Positions 43,162 to 52,195 of a stretch of DNA of 64,000 bases are shown here, in pieces. Each line of letters starts with the position of its first letter. The stretch's first letter is position 1. Source of the stretch: Bacteroidales bacterium (lineage in GTDB: Bacteria; Bacteroidota; Bacteroidia; Bacteroidales; Muribaculaceae); NCBI GenBank assembly GCA_014800895.1, contig JAAVFG010000055.1, positions 1 through 64,000 on the forward strand. Direction: 5' to 3'. A program made the position numbers and the translations under genes. The notes beneath the pieces were generated by a model that was given only the letters and a program-made list of their open reading frames with translations, did no database searches and was not told the origin of the DNA.

Positions 43162-45114
43162 ATGGCAACAGGAAAAATCGGGGTAACAACCGAAAATATC
43201 TTCCCCGTAATCAAAAAATTCTTATACAGCGATAATGAAATCTTCTTGCGTGAGCTTGTCTCCAACGCGATAGATGCCACCCAGAAACTCAAGACCCTCT
43301 CTTCATTCGGAGAATTCAAGGGAGAGCTCGGAGAGATGGATGTAAAGGTGAAAGTCGACAAGGAAGCCGGCACCCTTACTATCTCCGACCATGGTATCGG
43401 CATGGATGAGGAGGATGTGAATAAATACATCAATCAGATAGCCTTCTCCGGCGCCGAGGAGTTTCTTGAGAAATATAAAGACACGGCAAATAGCATAATC
43501 GGGCATTTCGGACTCGGTTTCTACTCCGCCTTCATGGTGGCTAAGAAAGTCGAGATCCGCTCTCTCTCCTACAAGGAGGGGGCAAAGGGCGTGAAATGGG
43601 TATGCGACGGTTCGCCCGAATATGAGATGTCGGAAATCGACAAGAGCGAGCGAGGCACTGATATCATCCTCTATATTGACGACGAGAGCAAGGAATATCT
43701 CGAGCAGAGCCGTATCGACACCCTCCTCAAGAAATACTGCCGTTTCCTCCCTGTGCCTGTCATCAGCGGCAAGGTAAAGGAATGGAAAGATGGCAAATAT
43801 GTAGACACCGATAAGGATAATGTGGTCAATGCCACAGAGCCTCTCTGGACCAAGAAGCCCTCGGAACTTACCGACAAGGACTATCTTGAATTCTACCATG
43901 AGCTCATGCCCGCCCAGGAGGATCCTATGTTCTGGATTCATCTCAATGTCGACTACCCATTCTCCCTCACCGGTATCCTTTACTTCCCGAAAGTGAAGAG
44001 CAACATCGACCTTCAGAAAAACCGTATACAGCTTTATTGCAATCAGGTATATGTCACCGACCAGGTGGAGGGCGTAGTGCCGGAGTTCATGATGCTCATG
44101 CAGGGTGTGATCGACTCCCCCGATATTCCTCTTAACGTCAGCCGAAGCTATCTGCAGGCAGACTCCCAGGTGAAGAAGATATCAAGCTATATCTCCAAGA
44201 AAGTGGCTGAGAAGCTTGACAAGATGTTCAAGGAAGACAGAGCCGCTTTCGAGGCTAAATGGGATGATATCGAGGTCTTCATAAAGTATGGTATGCTGAC
44301 GGATGAGAAATTCTATGAGAGCGCCAAGAAATTCTTCCTCCTGAAGGATGTCAACGGTAAGTATTACACTCTTGACGAATACCGCACATTGGTAGAAGGC
44401 AATCAAACAGATAAGGAGGGGACCGTTATCTATCTCTACGCTACCGACAAGACCGCGCAGCACTCCTACATTCAGGCAGCCGAAGAGAAAGGCTATTCAG
44501 TGCTTCTGCTCAACGGTCAGCTTGACCAGCACATCATCGGTCTGTTGGAAAGCAAACTGGAGAAAGTTCGTTTCGGGCGTGTCGACTCCGCCACTCCGGA
44601 GCGTCTGATTGAGAAAGAGGATGCGCAGAAGAGCAGTCTGACAGCCGAGCAGAACACACTTCTTACCGAGCTCTTCCGTGTGGATCTCCCCGTGATAGAG
44701 AAAGCCAACTTCATCGTGGAGATAGCTTCTCTCTCACCCAATGATGCGCCTGCCACTGTCACACAGAATGAGATGATGCGTCGTATGAAAGAGATGGCGG
44801 CGATGCAGCCCGGCATGAGTTTCTACGGAGATATGCCTGATTCCTATTCATTGGTAGTGAATGCGGAGCAGCCGGCAGTAAAGAAGATTCTTGAGGATGC
44901 CGAGAAAGCGATCGAGATTCCCGCCGCGAGCGATGAAGAGAAGAAGGATGAGAAAGTAGAGATCAAGAAGCCGGATGAGGCAGTCGTTAAGGCATATGCG
45001 GAGAAAGTGCCTGCCATCAAGCAGATCATTGACCTCGCGCTCCTCCAGAGCGGACTTCTTAAAGGTGAGGCACTCTCTCGCTTCATCAAGAGAAGTGCAG
45101 AAATGTTAGGATAA
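43162..45114 (+). CDS. htpG: Molecular chaperone HtpG (Hsp90)
   Basis: A 650-aa Hsp90. The N-terminal ATPase has ELVSNAIDATQKL, ISDHGIGMDEEDV and IGHFGLGFYSAFMVA. The middle domain has LNVSRSYLQAD, with the catalytic Arg region NVSRSYLQ. The C-terminal dimerisation domain ends SRFIKRSAEMLG. The acidic, lysine-rich linker near residues 590-615 is normal for Bacteroidota. It acts in the cytosol as an ATP-dependent folding chaperone. It is monocistronic. Its upstream region may use sigma-54. Confidence 0.97.
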   Translation: MATGKIGVTTENIFPVIKKFLYSDNEIFLRELVSNAIDATQKLKTLSSFGEFKGELGEMDVKVKVDKEAGTLTISDHGIGMDEEDVNKYINQIAFSGAEEFLEKYKDTANSIIGHFGLGFYSAFMVAKKVEIRSLSYKEGAKGVKWVCDGSPEYEMSEIDKSERGTDIILYIDDESKEYLEQSRIDTLLKKYCRFLPVPVISGKVKEWKDGKYVDTDKDNVVNATEPLWTKKPSELTDKDYLEFYHELMPAQEDPMFWIHLNVDYPFSLTGILYFPKVKSNIDLQKNRIQLYCNQVYVTDQVEGVVPEFMMLMQGVIDSPDIPLNVSRSYLQADSQVKKISSYISKKVAEKLDKMFKEDRAAFEAKWDDIEVFIKYGMLTDEKFYESAKKFFLLKDVNGKYYTLDEYRTLVEGNQTDKEGTVIYLYATDKTAQHSYIQAAEEKGYSVLLLNGQLDQHIIGLLESKLEKVRFGRVDSATPERLIEKEDAQKSSLTAEQNTLLTELFRVDLPVIEKANFIVEIASLSPNDAPATVTQNEMMRRMKEMAAMQPGMSFYGDMPDSYSLVVNAEQPAVKKILEDAEKAIEIPAASDEEKKDEKVEIKKPDEAVVKAYAEKVPAIKQIIDLALLQSGLLKGEALSRFIKRSAEMLG

Positions 45115-45142
45115 ATATAGTAAGTAGATTTTTATAAATAGG

Positions 45143-45180
45143 ATGAGCCAAGCTTTCGCTTTATCGGAAGCTTGGCTCAT
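45143..45180. terminator. Strong hairpin between htpG and the LolC/E-like gene
   Basis: ATGAGCCAAGCTTTCG pairs with CGGAAGCTTGGCTCAT over 16 bp around a 6-nt loop. There is no long T run on either side (TGTTTG on the right). It is probably a shared terminator or mRNA-stabilising end. Confidence 0.6.
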
Positions 45181-45206
45181 TGTTTGAAGACCGACCGCTC
45201 CGCGGC

Positions 45207-46457
45207 TTACTCCTCATACCTCATGGACTCGGCGGGGGAGAGCTTAGAGGCGAAGAGGGATGGAAGGATCAGGGAGAGGTAAATGATAAGCAATACCGCG
45301 ATATTGAGGATCAGGAAGAGTGTCCAGTTGAATTCCACAGGTACGAAGTCGATATAGTAGGCATCAGCATCAAGTGGGAGAAGATGCCAGCGGTCCTGAC
45401 AGTATAGAAATGCCAGCATCACGCCATTCCCGATAAGCAGACCGGTGATGGCTATGCGAATAGCCATGTAGATAAAGACTTGTCTCACTTTACCACGCGA
45501 TGCGCCCAAAGAGCGCAGCAGACCGATAAACCGCTTTTTGTCAAGAATAATGATCAACATTCCGGATATCAGCGTTATAGCCGCGACAAAAGTCATGAGG
45601 ATAAGGATCACGATGACATTGGTGTCTAAAAGTGAAAGCCATCTGAAATATCCGGCTCCCTGCGATAGAGCATTGTCCACACGGTAATAACGGTATACCC
45701 TCCCATCCCCCAAGGCAGACAAGAGTTCATTCTGAAGCTTGGATGAATACTCCTCCAGACGGTTGAAGTCATCCACTTCCACTGAAATGGAAGTGCCTTG
45801 TCCTTTGGAGATGCCGCCCAATTCCTGAATGAGTCCGAGATTTCCATAAATGTAGATATCGTCGTAGGAATCAAAATGAGAATTATATATTCCCGCAATC
45901 TCCAGACGTCTCACCCTTACATCGTCAGAGATGAAGTAAGTGTCGATCTTATCCCCTTTCCGGAGGTTAAGCTGGTCGGCGGCTATCCGGGAAATGACCA
46001 CCTGCAGTTTAAGTGAATTTTCCGGAAGAGATGAATCGGGGAGAGTCCCCTCCGTCAGATTCCGTGAGATGAAATTATTAAGATGATCAGCTCCCAACGA
46101 CCGGAGATAGACCCCCTTGAAATTATCGTCGGTCTTGAGGATGGCAGGGATGGAAGCCTCAACGGTAAAATCCTTTATAAAGGGAGTTTCCTCAAGAAGC
46201 TTGGCGAGGGATGGTGTCATTGAGACGATATTCTCTTCCCCCTCCGCCTGCGGCACGGCATAGAGAGTGATATGGGAGTTGAAGCCCACGACTTTCTCAC
46301 GGATCTCTCTCTTGAACCCGAGCACGATGGCGATAGCCGCAATCATCACAGCTACGGATAGAGCCACAGCCGTAACCGCAACTTTTATAGCCGGCGAACT
46401 TTTCCTTCCTCCCGATGAGAGTGACAGGCGTCGCGCAAGAAATAAAGGATAATTCAT
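45207..46457 (-). CDS. FtsX-like ABC permease, LolC/LolE type
   Basis: A 416-aa inner-membrane protein. It has an N-terminal helix (VAVTAVALSVAVMIAAIAIVLGFKREI), a periplasmic domain of about 200 residues and three C-terminal helices (for example TNVIVILILMTFVAAITLISGMLIIIL). The segment DKKRFIGLLRSLGASRGKVRQVFIY is the FtsX/LolE coupling motif. Homologues extract lipoproteins from the inner membrane together with LolD; no ATPase gene is adjacent here. It is transcribed alone on the minus strand. Confidence 0.85.
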   Translation of the reverse strand: MNYPLFLARRLSLSSGGRKSSPAIKVAVTAVALSVAVMIAAIAIVLGFKREIREKVVGFNSHITLYAVPQAEGEENIVSMTPSLAKLLEETPFIKDFTVEASIPAILKTDDNFKGVYLRSLGADHLNNFISRNLTEGTLPDSSLPENSLKLQVVISRIAADQLNLRKGDKIDTYFISDDVRVRRLEIAGIYNSHFDSYDDIYIYGNLGLIQELGGISKGQGTSISVEVDDFNRLEEYSSKLQNELLSALGDGRVYRYYRVDNALSQGAGYFRWLSLLDTNVIVILILMTFVAAITLISGMLIIILDKKRFIGLLRSLGASRGKVRQVFIYMAIRIAITGLLIGNGVMLAFLYCQDRWHLLPLDADAYYIDFVPVEFNWTLFLILNIAVLLIIYLSLILPSLFASKLSPAESMRYEE

Positions 46458-46531
46458 CTTACTGAATACCGGATTTTGTAATAACTTTATTTAATTAAAA
46501 CGTAGAATTTGCGATTTTATTAATATTTAAT

Positions 46532-46632
46532 TATATCGGGCATCGAGCCCGATATAAGTAGCGGAAGCCGGGATGCTCCCGACCCCAGTTCGCCCCCGGT
46601 GCGTCCCGGCGTTCTCCCCACATGGGCTTCCT
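46532..46632. other. GC-rich structured intergenic element upstream of cysE
   Basis: A perfect hairpin TATATCGGGC-ATCGA-GCCCGATATA (46532-46556) is followed by a GC-rich block. GGAAGCC (46562) pairs with GGCTTCC (46625) around inner hairpins such as CGGGATGCTCCCG. The block is far more GC-rich than the surrounding intergenic DNA and contains GGTGCGTCC, as in the dispersed palindromes. It could be a repeat element or a structured leader. No riboswitch class was recognised. Confidence 0.45.
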
Positions 46633-46705
46633 TTATTACATCTCTTTCTTTTTTTAACCATTAGGGTGCCGAAAATTGTTAATAATTTAAAGAAGAAAAT
46701 AAGCT

Positions 46706-47617
46706 ATGATAAATGATAATTTAGATAAAAGTCTTTCGGACGCTGTCAGCCGATTGGCACAGCAGAGTGTGGATGAACAGAAGATGACTCCCTGCTGCGG
46801 CACAGGCTATTTCCCTTCAGTGCCCGCATTAAAAGAGGCGATGGACCTTGTGAAAGAGGTAATCTTCCCCGACTTTCTTGAACGCCGCCGCCTCTCCTCC
46901 ACACTCCGCACTTATAATATCGGAGTAGGAGTGGAACGTATACATATCCTCTTGGCTAAGGAGATACGCCATGCCTTGGGATTTGACTGCGAAATGTCGG
47001 AGAAATACACCACCGAGCAGGCGCGCAACCTTGCCACGCAATTCATAGAGACGCTCCCCTCGATAAAACGACTGCTCTATAAGGATATCCAGGCGGTATA
47101 CAATAATGACCCGGCAGTAGATAATTACGGCGAGATAATCCTCTGTTATCCGGTCGTGACGGCAATGGTGCATTACCGTGTGGCACATTCACTGTTGCAG
47201 TTGGGCGTCCCGGTAATCCCGCGCGTGCTTACCGAACTCGCCCACTCCGAGACAGGAATAGATATCAATCCAGGCGCACAGATAGGAGAATACTTCGCTA
47301 TCGACCATGGTACAGGCGTAGTGATAGGGGAGACATGTATCATCGGTAATCATGTCACTCTCTACCAGGGTGTCACCTTGGGAGCGAAGAATTTTACCCT
47401 TGATGAAGCGGGACATCCGATAAACACCCCGCGTCATCCGATTATCGAGGATAATGTCACGATCTATTCCAATGCCTCAGTGCTCGGACGCATCACGGTG
47501 GGAGCCGGATCAGTGATCGGGGGCAACGTATGGCTCACCAACTCCGTGCCTGCAGGGTCGCGTATTCTCCAGCGGAAGGCAGTCTCCGCTACTTTTACTG
47601 ACGGCGCCGGAATTTAG
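46706..47617 (+). CDS. cysE: Serine O-acetyltransferase
   Basis: A 303-aa acetyltransferase of the EpsC/CysE type. The N-terminal helical region has the serine acetyltransferase signature AVYNNDPAVDNYGEIILCYP and ELAHSETGIDINPGAQIGEYF. The left-handed beta-helix follows with DHGTGVVIGETCIIGNHVTLYQGVTLGAK and IIEDNVTIYSNASVLG. The catalytic His is in DHGTG. It transfers acetyl from acetyl-CoA to serine, giving O-acetylserine for cysteine synthesis. No cysK is adjacent. Glycine/serine metabolism genes follow directly, which may link serine use. Confidence 0.93.
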   Translation: MINDNLDKSLSDAVSRLAQQSVDEQKMTPCCGTGYFPSVPALKEAMDLVKEVIFPDFLERRRLSSTLRTYNIGVGVERIHILLAKEIRHALGFDCEMSEKYTTEQARNLATQFIETLPSIKRLLYKDIQAVYNNDPAVDNYGEIILCYPVVTAMVHYRVAHSLLQLGVPVIPRVLTELAHSETGIDINPGAQIGEYFAIDHGTGVVIGETCIIGNHVTLYQGVTLGAKNFTLDEAGHPINTPRHPIIEDNVTIYSNASVLGRITVGAGSVIGGNVWLTNSVPAGSRILQRKAVSATFTDGAGI

Positions 47618-47649
47618 CCGGATTTTGCTGAAAATATTTTTGCGCGAAA

Positions 47650-47681
47650 TTTGGAAGAGTAGGTTTGAATTATTAACTTTG
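47650..47681 (+). promoter_or_regulatory. Promoter of the glycine cleavage operon
   Basis: TTTG at 47650-47653, a 20-bp spacer and TAACTTTG at 47674-47681, both exact matches. The leader of about 118 nt contains a dispersed palindrome and a 15-bp tandem array. No glycine riboswitch was recognised. Confidence 0.8.
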
Positions 47682-47702
47682 AGATAGAAATACTCACAGG
47701 AC

Positions 47703-47783
47703 GGACGCACCTGGGGTACGTCCCTACAAAGTCGATGTAGAAAGTCGATATAGAAAGTCGATATAGAAAGTCGATGTAGAAAG
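47703..47783. repeat. Dispersed palindrome plus 15-bp tandem array in the gcvT leader
   Basis: GGACGCACC, CTGG, GGTACGTCCCTACA (47703-47728) runs directly into about 3.7 units of AAAGTCGATRTAGAA (47728-47783). The palindrome/tandem-array layout repeats that at 2159-2294. Confidence 0.85.
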
Positions 47784-47805
47784 ATAAATCTAATACCTTA
47801 AAATC

Positions 47806-48900
47806 ATGGAAAAAGAATTGCAGCTCACCTGCCTTCACGACCGTCATGTAGCGCTCGGAGCATTGATGTCTCCTTTCGGCGGTTTTGATATGCCGATCCA
47901 ATATGCCGGAATCGCGGAAGAACATAACGCGGTGCGTCAGCATGTCGGTGTTTTTGATGTCTCTCACATGGGGGAGGTGAGAGTGACAGGCAAGGATGCT
48001 TTGCGCTTTGTAAATCATATCTTCACAAATGATGTCGACGGCGCTCCCGACGGCCAGATCTATTACGGGATGATGTGCCGCGAAGATGGAGGCACGGTAG
48101 ATGACCTTCTTGTCTACAAAGTGAAGGATGATGAATATTTCTTAGTTATCAATGCTTCTAACATAGATAAGGATATAGATTGGATCCGACAGAATGCCGA
48201 AGGATTCGAAGTGGAGATTATCGACGAGTGTCTCGTATATGGCGAAGTGGCTATCCAGGGTCCCGAAAGCGAGAAAGTGATGGAGGATGTGCTCGGGCTT
48301 GATGTGAAGGATATCCCATTCTATAACTTCCGCATTATCCCGGCAGAGGGAGAGGATATCATCGTAAGCCGCACGGGATATACGGGCGAGGATGGTTTTG
48401 AAATCTACGGTTCGCATGATTATATCCGCAAGGTCTGGGATCGTCTGATGGAAGCCGGCGTGCAGCCCTGCGGACTCGGATGCCGCGACACTCTCCGTTT
48501 TGAGGTCGGACTTCCACTCTATGGCGACGAGCTCGCGGATGATATCTCGCCGATCGAGGCATCCCTCTCGATTTTCGTCAAGCTCGACAAACCGGAATTC
48601 ATTGGTAAGGAAGCCCTCGCGCGTCAGAAAGCGGAGGGTGTGACACGCCGCATCGTCGGATTGGAGTTAGAGGGGAATGCAATCCCCCGCCACGGCTATC
48701 ACGTTGAGGTAAACGGCGAGAAAGTAGGAGAGGTCACTACCGGCTATCGGTCCATATCGACAGGGAAGAGCGTCGCGATGGCGATGATTGACAAGCCGTT
48801 TGACAAACTCGGCACTGAAGTGGAGGTGCGCATCCGCAAGAAGACTTTCCCAGCAAAGGTGGTGAAGAAGAAATTCTATGAGAAAAACTATAAAAAATAA
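47806..48900 (+). CDS. gcvT: Aminomethyltransferase, glycine cleavage T protein
   Basis: A 364-aa T protein of normal length. Features are FGGFDMPIQYAGIAEEHNAVR, GVFDVSHMGEVRVTGKDA, YGMMCREDGGTVDDLLVYK and VSRTGYTGEDGFEIY, plus the C-terminal GEVTTGYRSISTGKSVAMAMI. It takes the aminomethyl group from lipoyl-GcvH, transfers one carbon to tetrahydrofolate and frees ammonia. It is first in a complete five-gene operon, 5 bp before gcvH. Confidence 0.97.
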   Translation: MEKELQLTCLHDRHVALGALMSPFGGFDMPIQYAGIAEEHNAVRQHVGVFDVSHMGEVRVTGKDALRFVNHIFTNDVDGAPDGQIYYGMMCREDGGTVDDLLVYKVKDDEYFLVINASNIDKDIDWIRQNAEGFEVEIIDECLVYGEVAIQGPESEKVMEDVLGLDVKDIPFYNFRIIPAEGEDIIVSRTGYTGEDGFEIYGSHDYIRKVWDRLMEAGVQPCGLGCRDTLRFEVGLPLYGDELADDISPIEASLSIFVKLDKPEFIGKEALARQKAEGVTRRIVGLELEGNAIPRHGYHVEVNGEKVGEVTTGYRSISTGKSVAMAMIDKPFDKLGTEVEVRIRKKTFPAKVVKKKFYEKNYKK

Positions 48901-48905
48901 ATATT

Positions 48906-49286
48906 ATGAGCAAGATCGATAAGACATGTCGCTATGCGGAGTCGCATGAGTGGGTGAGAGTAGATGAAGAGGTAGCCGTTATCGGTATCAGTGACTACGC
49001 TCAGCATGCCCTTGGCAATATAGTATATGTAGACCTTCCCGAGGAGGGAGATGAGGTAGAGGCAGGAGAGGAATTCGGAGCTGTCGAGTCAGTGAAGGCA
49101 GCCAGCGACCTCTATTCTCCCGTGTCAGGAACGGTGATAGCCGTAAACACAGAGCTTGAGGATAAGCCCGAGCTCCTCAATCAGGATGCTTTCGGCACAT
49201 GGATCATCAAGGTCGCCATGTCCGACCCCTCAGAGGTGGATAAGCTTCTTGACGATGAGGCTTACTCCAAACTTTGCGAAGAGTAA
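48906..49286 (+). CDS. gcvH: Glycine cleavage H protein
   Basis: A 126-aa lipoyl carrier. The lipoylated lysine is in GAVESVKAASDLYSPVSG near residue 63, within the usual beta-sandwich. ISDYAQHALGNIVYVDLPEEG is also diagnostic. It shuttles the aminomethyl group and electrons between P, T and L proteins. A hairpin follows before gcvPA and may tune downstream expression. Confidence 0.97.
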   Translation: MSKIDKTCRYAESHEWVRVDEEVAVIGISDYAQHALGNIVYVDLPEEGDEVEAGEEFGAVESVKAASDLYSPVSGTVIAVNTELEDKPELLNQDAFGTWIIKVAMSDPSEVDKLLDDEAYSKLCEE

Positions 49287-49300
49287 TCTGAAGAAAAGAT

Positions 49301-49336
49301 AGCGGACGCTCCATGCAGTGGCGTCCGCTGTTGTTT
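49301..49336 (+). terminator. Intra-operon hairpin between gcvH and gcvPA
   Basis: AGCGGACGC pairs with GCGTCCGCT around an 11-nt loop and is followed by GTTGTTTT. Placed inside the operon, it probably gives partial termination or protects the 3' end of the gcvT-gcvH message. Confidence 0.65.
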
Positions 49337-49375
49337 TCCACTTTTAATTCATATCATGAAACACTTTTTTTATTT

Positions 49376-50698
49376 ATGAGTAACCGCTATATACCCCACA
49401 CGGATGAGGATATCCGGGCAATGCTCGAAAAGATAGGGGTCAATACCGTAGATGACCTCTTTGCCGATATCCCTTCCGAGGTGATTTTCAGAGAGGAATA
49501 TGATATCCCCTCCGCGATGTCAGAGATCGAACTCCGCCGACATTTCAAGGAGCTTGGAGAGAAAAACCGGAGTCTTACCATCTTTGCCGGCAACGGAGTG
49601 TATGATCATTACGCGCCGTCAGTGATTCCTCATCTTTTGGAGCGTTCAGAGTTTTACACCGCCTATACTCCCTATCAGCCCGAGATCTCTCAGGGCACAC
49701 TGCAATATATCTTCGAGTATCAGAGCATGATCAGCGAACTGACAGGACTCGAATCCACCAATGCCTCAATGTATGACGGAGCCACCTCCGCTGCCGAAGC
49801 TCTCTTCATGATGGTGGCATCCGCCAAGAAAAGAAATAAAGTGCTCCTCTCCGACACGCTTCCTCCCCATGTGTTGAAAGTGGCTGAGACTTATGCCCGT
49901 TTCCATGGTATAGAGGTTGCATGGATTCCCGAGAAAGAGGGTGTGACTGACAAAGAAGCAATGGCTCGTCTTCTTGAAGGAGGAGATGTGGCGGGAGTGC
50001 TCCTTGCCCAGCCTAATCGTTATGGTATAATCGAAGATCAGGAGGGAGTGGCAGACACTATCCATGCCGCGAAGGGATTGATGGCGATGTATGTCGACCC
50101 TTCCGCCTTGGCTGTGCTCCGCTCTCCCGGCGAATGGGGTGCGGATATAGCGTGTGGCGACGGTCAGTCATTAGGAATGCCGATGCAGTTTGGCGGTCCA
50201 TACCTCGGTTTCCTCTCATGCCGTCAGAGCCTGATAAGAAAGATGCCCGGTCGCGTGGTCGGCGCCACTACCGACGCTTCCGGTAAACGTTGCTATGTAC
50301 TCACACTCCAGGCACGAGAGCAGCATATACGCCGCGAGAAAGCCACAAGTAACATCTGCTCAAACCAGAGCCTCATGGCGCTTTACGCCACAATCTATCT
50401 CTCATTGATGGGGGAGAATGGACTCCGGGAGGTGAATATATTGGCGGCGGATGGCGCGCATTATCTCTATAATCGTTTGATAGAGAGCGGTAAGTTCCAC
50501 CCCGTATTTGACAAGCCCTTCCTGAAGGAATTTGTCGTAGCCACTGATCTTGATATTGAGAAAGTGAACAGTCATCTTCTCGAGCACGGCATCATGGGAG
50601 GAATCGAGATAGCGCCCGGCAGGCTGATGTTTGCCGTCACCGAGAAGCGCACGAAAGAGGAAATCGATCAATTAATCACTTTAATGCTGGAGGCCTGA
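49376..50698 (+). CDS. gcvPA: Glycine dehydrogenase (decarboxylating) subunit 1
   Basis: The track start at 49313 adds 21 residues encoded by the terminator-like hairpin. The ATG at 49376 (MSNRYIPHTDEDIRAML) matches the normal GcvPA start and gives 440 aa. Typical segments are FAGNGVYDHYAPSVIPHLL, YTPYQPEISQGTLQYIFEYQ and NASMYDGATSAAEAL. It forms the PLP-dependent P protein with GcvPB, which holds the cofactor lysine. A two-subunit P protein is notable because Bacteroides relatives, as I recall, encode a single ~950-aa chain. Confidence 0.93.
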   Translation: MSNRYIPHTDEDIRAMLEKIGVNTVDDLFADIPSEVIFREEYDIPSAMSEIELRRHFKELGEKNRSLTIFAGNGVYDHYAPSVIPHLLERSEFYTAYTPYQPEISQGTLQYIFEYQSMISELTGLESTNASMYDGATSAAEALFMMVASAKKRNKVLLSDTLPPHVLKVAETYARFHGIEVAWIPEKEGVTDKEAMARLLEGGDVAGVLLAQPNRYGIIEDQEGVADTIHAAKGLMAMYVDPSALAVLRSPGEWGADIACGDGQSLGMPMQFGGPYLGFLSCRQSLIRKMPGRVVGATTDASGKRCYVLTLQAREQHIRREKATSNICSNQSLMALYATIYLSLMGENGLREVNILAADGAHYLYNRLIESGKFHPVFDKPFLKEFVVATDLDIEKVNSHLLEHGIMGGIEIAPGRLMFAVTEKRTKEEIDQLITLMLEA

Positions 50699-50709
50699 GA
50701 GGAGAGAAA

Positions 50710-52176
50710 ATGAAAGTATATGATAAGTTGATATTCGAGCTTTCACGTCCCGGACGCAAAGGCTACGAATTGCCTCAGAATAGATTTGAGAAAAACGCAT
50801 TGAAAGATCTCCCCGCAGATCTGCTGCGCAAGGAGGAGCCGGAATTGCCGGAGGTGAGCGAACTGGATGTAGTGCGTCATTTCACCAATCTCTCATCAAA
50901 GAACTTCGGAGTCGACACCGGTTTCTATCCCTTGGGCTCATGCACGATGAAGTATAATCCCAAGATAAATGAGGAAGTGGCGGCGATGCCTGAATTTACC
51001 GCCCTTCATCCCCTCCAGCCCGCCGATTCTGCGCAGGGCGCATTGGAATTATATTATAACCTTCAGAAGGCACTCTCCAATATAGCCGGACTGGCGGAGT
51101 TCACACTCAATCCTTATGCGGGAGCGCATGGTGAGCTGACCGGTCTGATGGTGATGCGCCAGTATCACATATCACGCGGCGATGAGAAGAGAAGGAAAGT
51201 GATTGTGCCCGATTCGGCTCACGGCACAAATCCCGCCTCCGCAATGGTGGCTGGTCTGGAAGTGGTGGAGGTGAAATCAAAACCGAACGGCTCGATAGAT
51301 GTCGAGGATCTCAAGCCGCTGCTTGATGAAAACGTTGCCGGCATTATGATGACCAATCCCAACACTCTCGGAATGTTCGAGACCGAGATTATGGAGATAG
51401 CCAAGTTAGTGCATGAGGCAGGCGGACTCCTTTATTATGATGGAGCCAACCTCAATCCGATGCTCGGAAAGGTGCGTCCCGGAGATATGGGATTTGATAT
51501 AATGCATATCAATCTTCACAAGACATTCTCCACACCTCATGGTGGCGGCGGTCCGGGTTCGGGCCCTGTGGGAGTGGCTGCTCATCTCGTGGATCTTCTC
51601 CCCAATCCGAGAGTGAAGAAAGATGCCGACGGAAAATTCTATGTGGAGAGCGGCGAAAAGTCGCTTGGCTCAATCTCATCATTCCTCGGCAATTTCGGAG
51701 TGATGATGAAGGCTTACGCCTATATCCTATCCTTAGGGAAAGAGAATATAAAGAATGTCGGACCTATGGCTACCCTCAACGCCAACTATATCAAGGAGTC
51801 GCTCAAGGATGACTACCTCCTTCCGATAGAGGGAGCGTGCAAGCATGAGTTTGTATTTGACGGTCTGAAAGATAAGTCTACCGGAGTGACCACCCTCAAT
51901 GTAGCCAAGCGACTGCTTGATTACGGGTTCCATGCTCCTACCATCTATTTCCCCCTACTCTTCCATGAGTCGATGATGATTGAGCCGACCGAGACCGAAA
52001 GCAAGGAGACCCTTGATGAATTTATCGAGGTGATGCACAAAGTGGCGAAGGAGGCGAAGGAGGATCCCGAAATGGTGAAGAGTGCGCCTCACACCACTCT
52101 TATCTCACACCCCGACGAGACTACCGCGGCAAAGAAGCCGATCCTCAGCTACCGTCAGCTCAAAGCCAATTCATGA
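50710..52176 (+). CDS. gcvPB: Glycine dehydrogenase (decarboxylating) subunit 2
   Basis: A 488-aa subunit with the PLP-binding lysine in NLHKTFSTPHGGGGPGSGP near residue 273. The start SRPGRKGYELPQN, the GSCTMKYNPKINEE segment, PDSAHGTNPASA and YYDGANLNPMLG are all diagnostic. With GcvPA it decarboxylates glycine and loads the aminomethyl group onto GcvH. It lies 11 bp after gcvPA and 19 bp before lpd. Confidence 0.96.
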   Translation: MKVYDKLIFELSRPGRKGYELPQNRFEKNALKDLPADLLRKEEPELPEVSELDVVRHFTNLSSKNFGVDTGFYPLGSCTMKYNPKINEEVAAMPEFTALHPLQPADSAQGALELYYNLQKALSNIAGLAEFTLNPYAGAHGELTGLMVMRQYHISRGDEKRRKVIVPDSAHGTNPASAMVAGLEVVEVKSKPNGSIDVEDLKPLLDENVAGIMMTNPNTLGMFETEIMEIAKLVHEAGGLLYYDGANLNPMLGKVRPGDMGFDIMHINLHKTFSTPHGGGGPGSGPVGVAAHLVDLLPNPRVKKDADGKFYVESGEKSLGSISSFLGNFGVMMKAYAYILSLGKENIKNVGPMATLNANYIKESLKDDYLLPIEGACKHEFVFDGLKDKSTGVTTLNVAKRLLDYGFHAPTIYFPLLFHESMMIEPTETESKETLDEFIEVMHKVAKEAKEDPEMVKSAPHTTLISHPDETTAAKKPILSYRQLKANS

Positions 52177-52195
52177 TTTATAATTTCTGATAATT

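Noticed and set aside
43303-43941. 212-aa minus-strand ORF inside htpG
   Set aside because: It is a shadow of the strongly conserved htpG frame.
47728-47783. Possible CRISPR array
   Set aside because: Units are 15 bp and contiguous, with no spacers and no cas genes; the same applies to 2240-2294 and 53548-53616.
47682-47805. Glycine riboswitch upstream of gcvT
   Set aside because: The leader is made of a dispersed palindrome and a tandem array; no tandem aptamer features were seen.
49313-49375. Upstream start of gcvPA
   Set aside because: The extra 21 residues are encoded by the intra-operon hairpin and its T-rich tail; the ATG at 49376 matches the family start.
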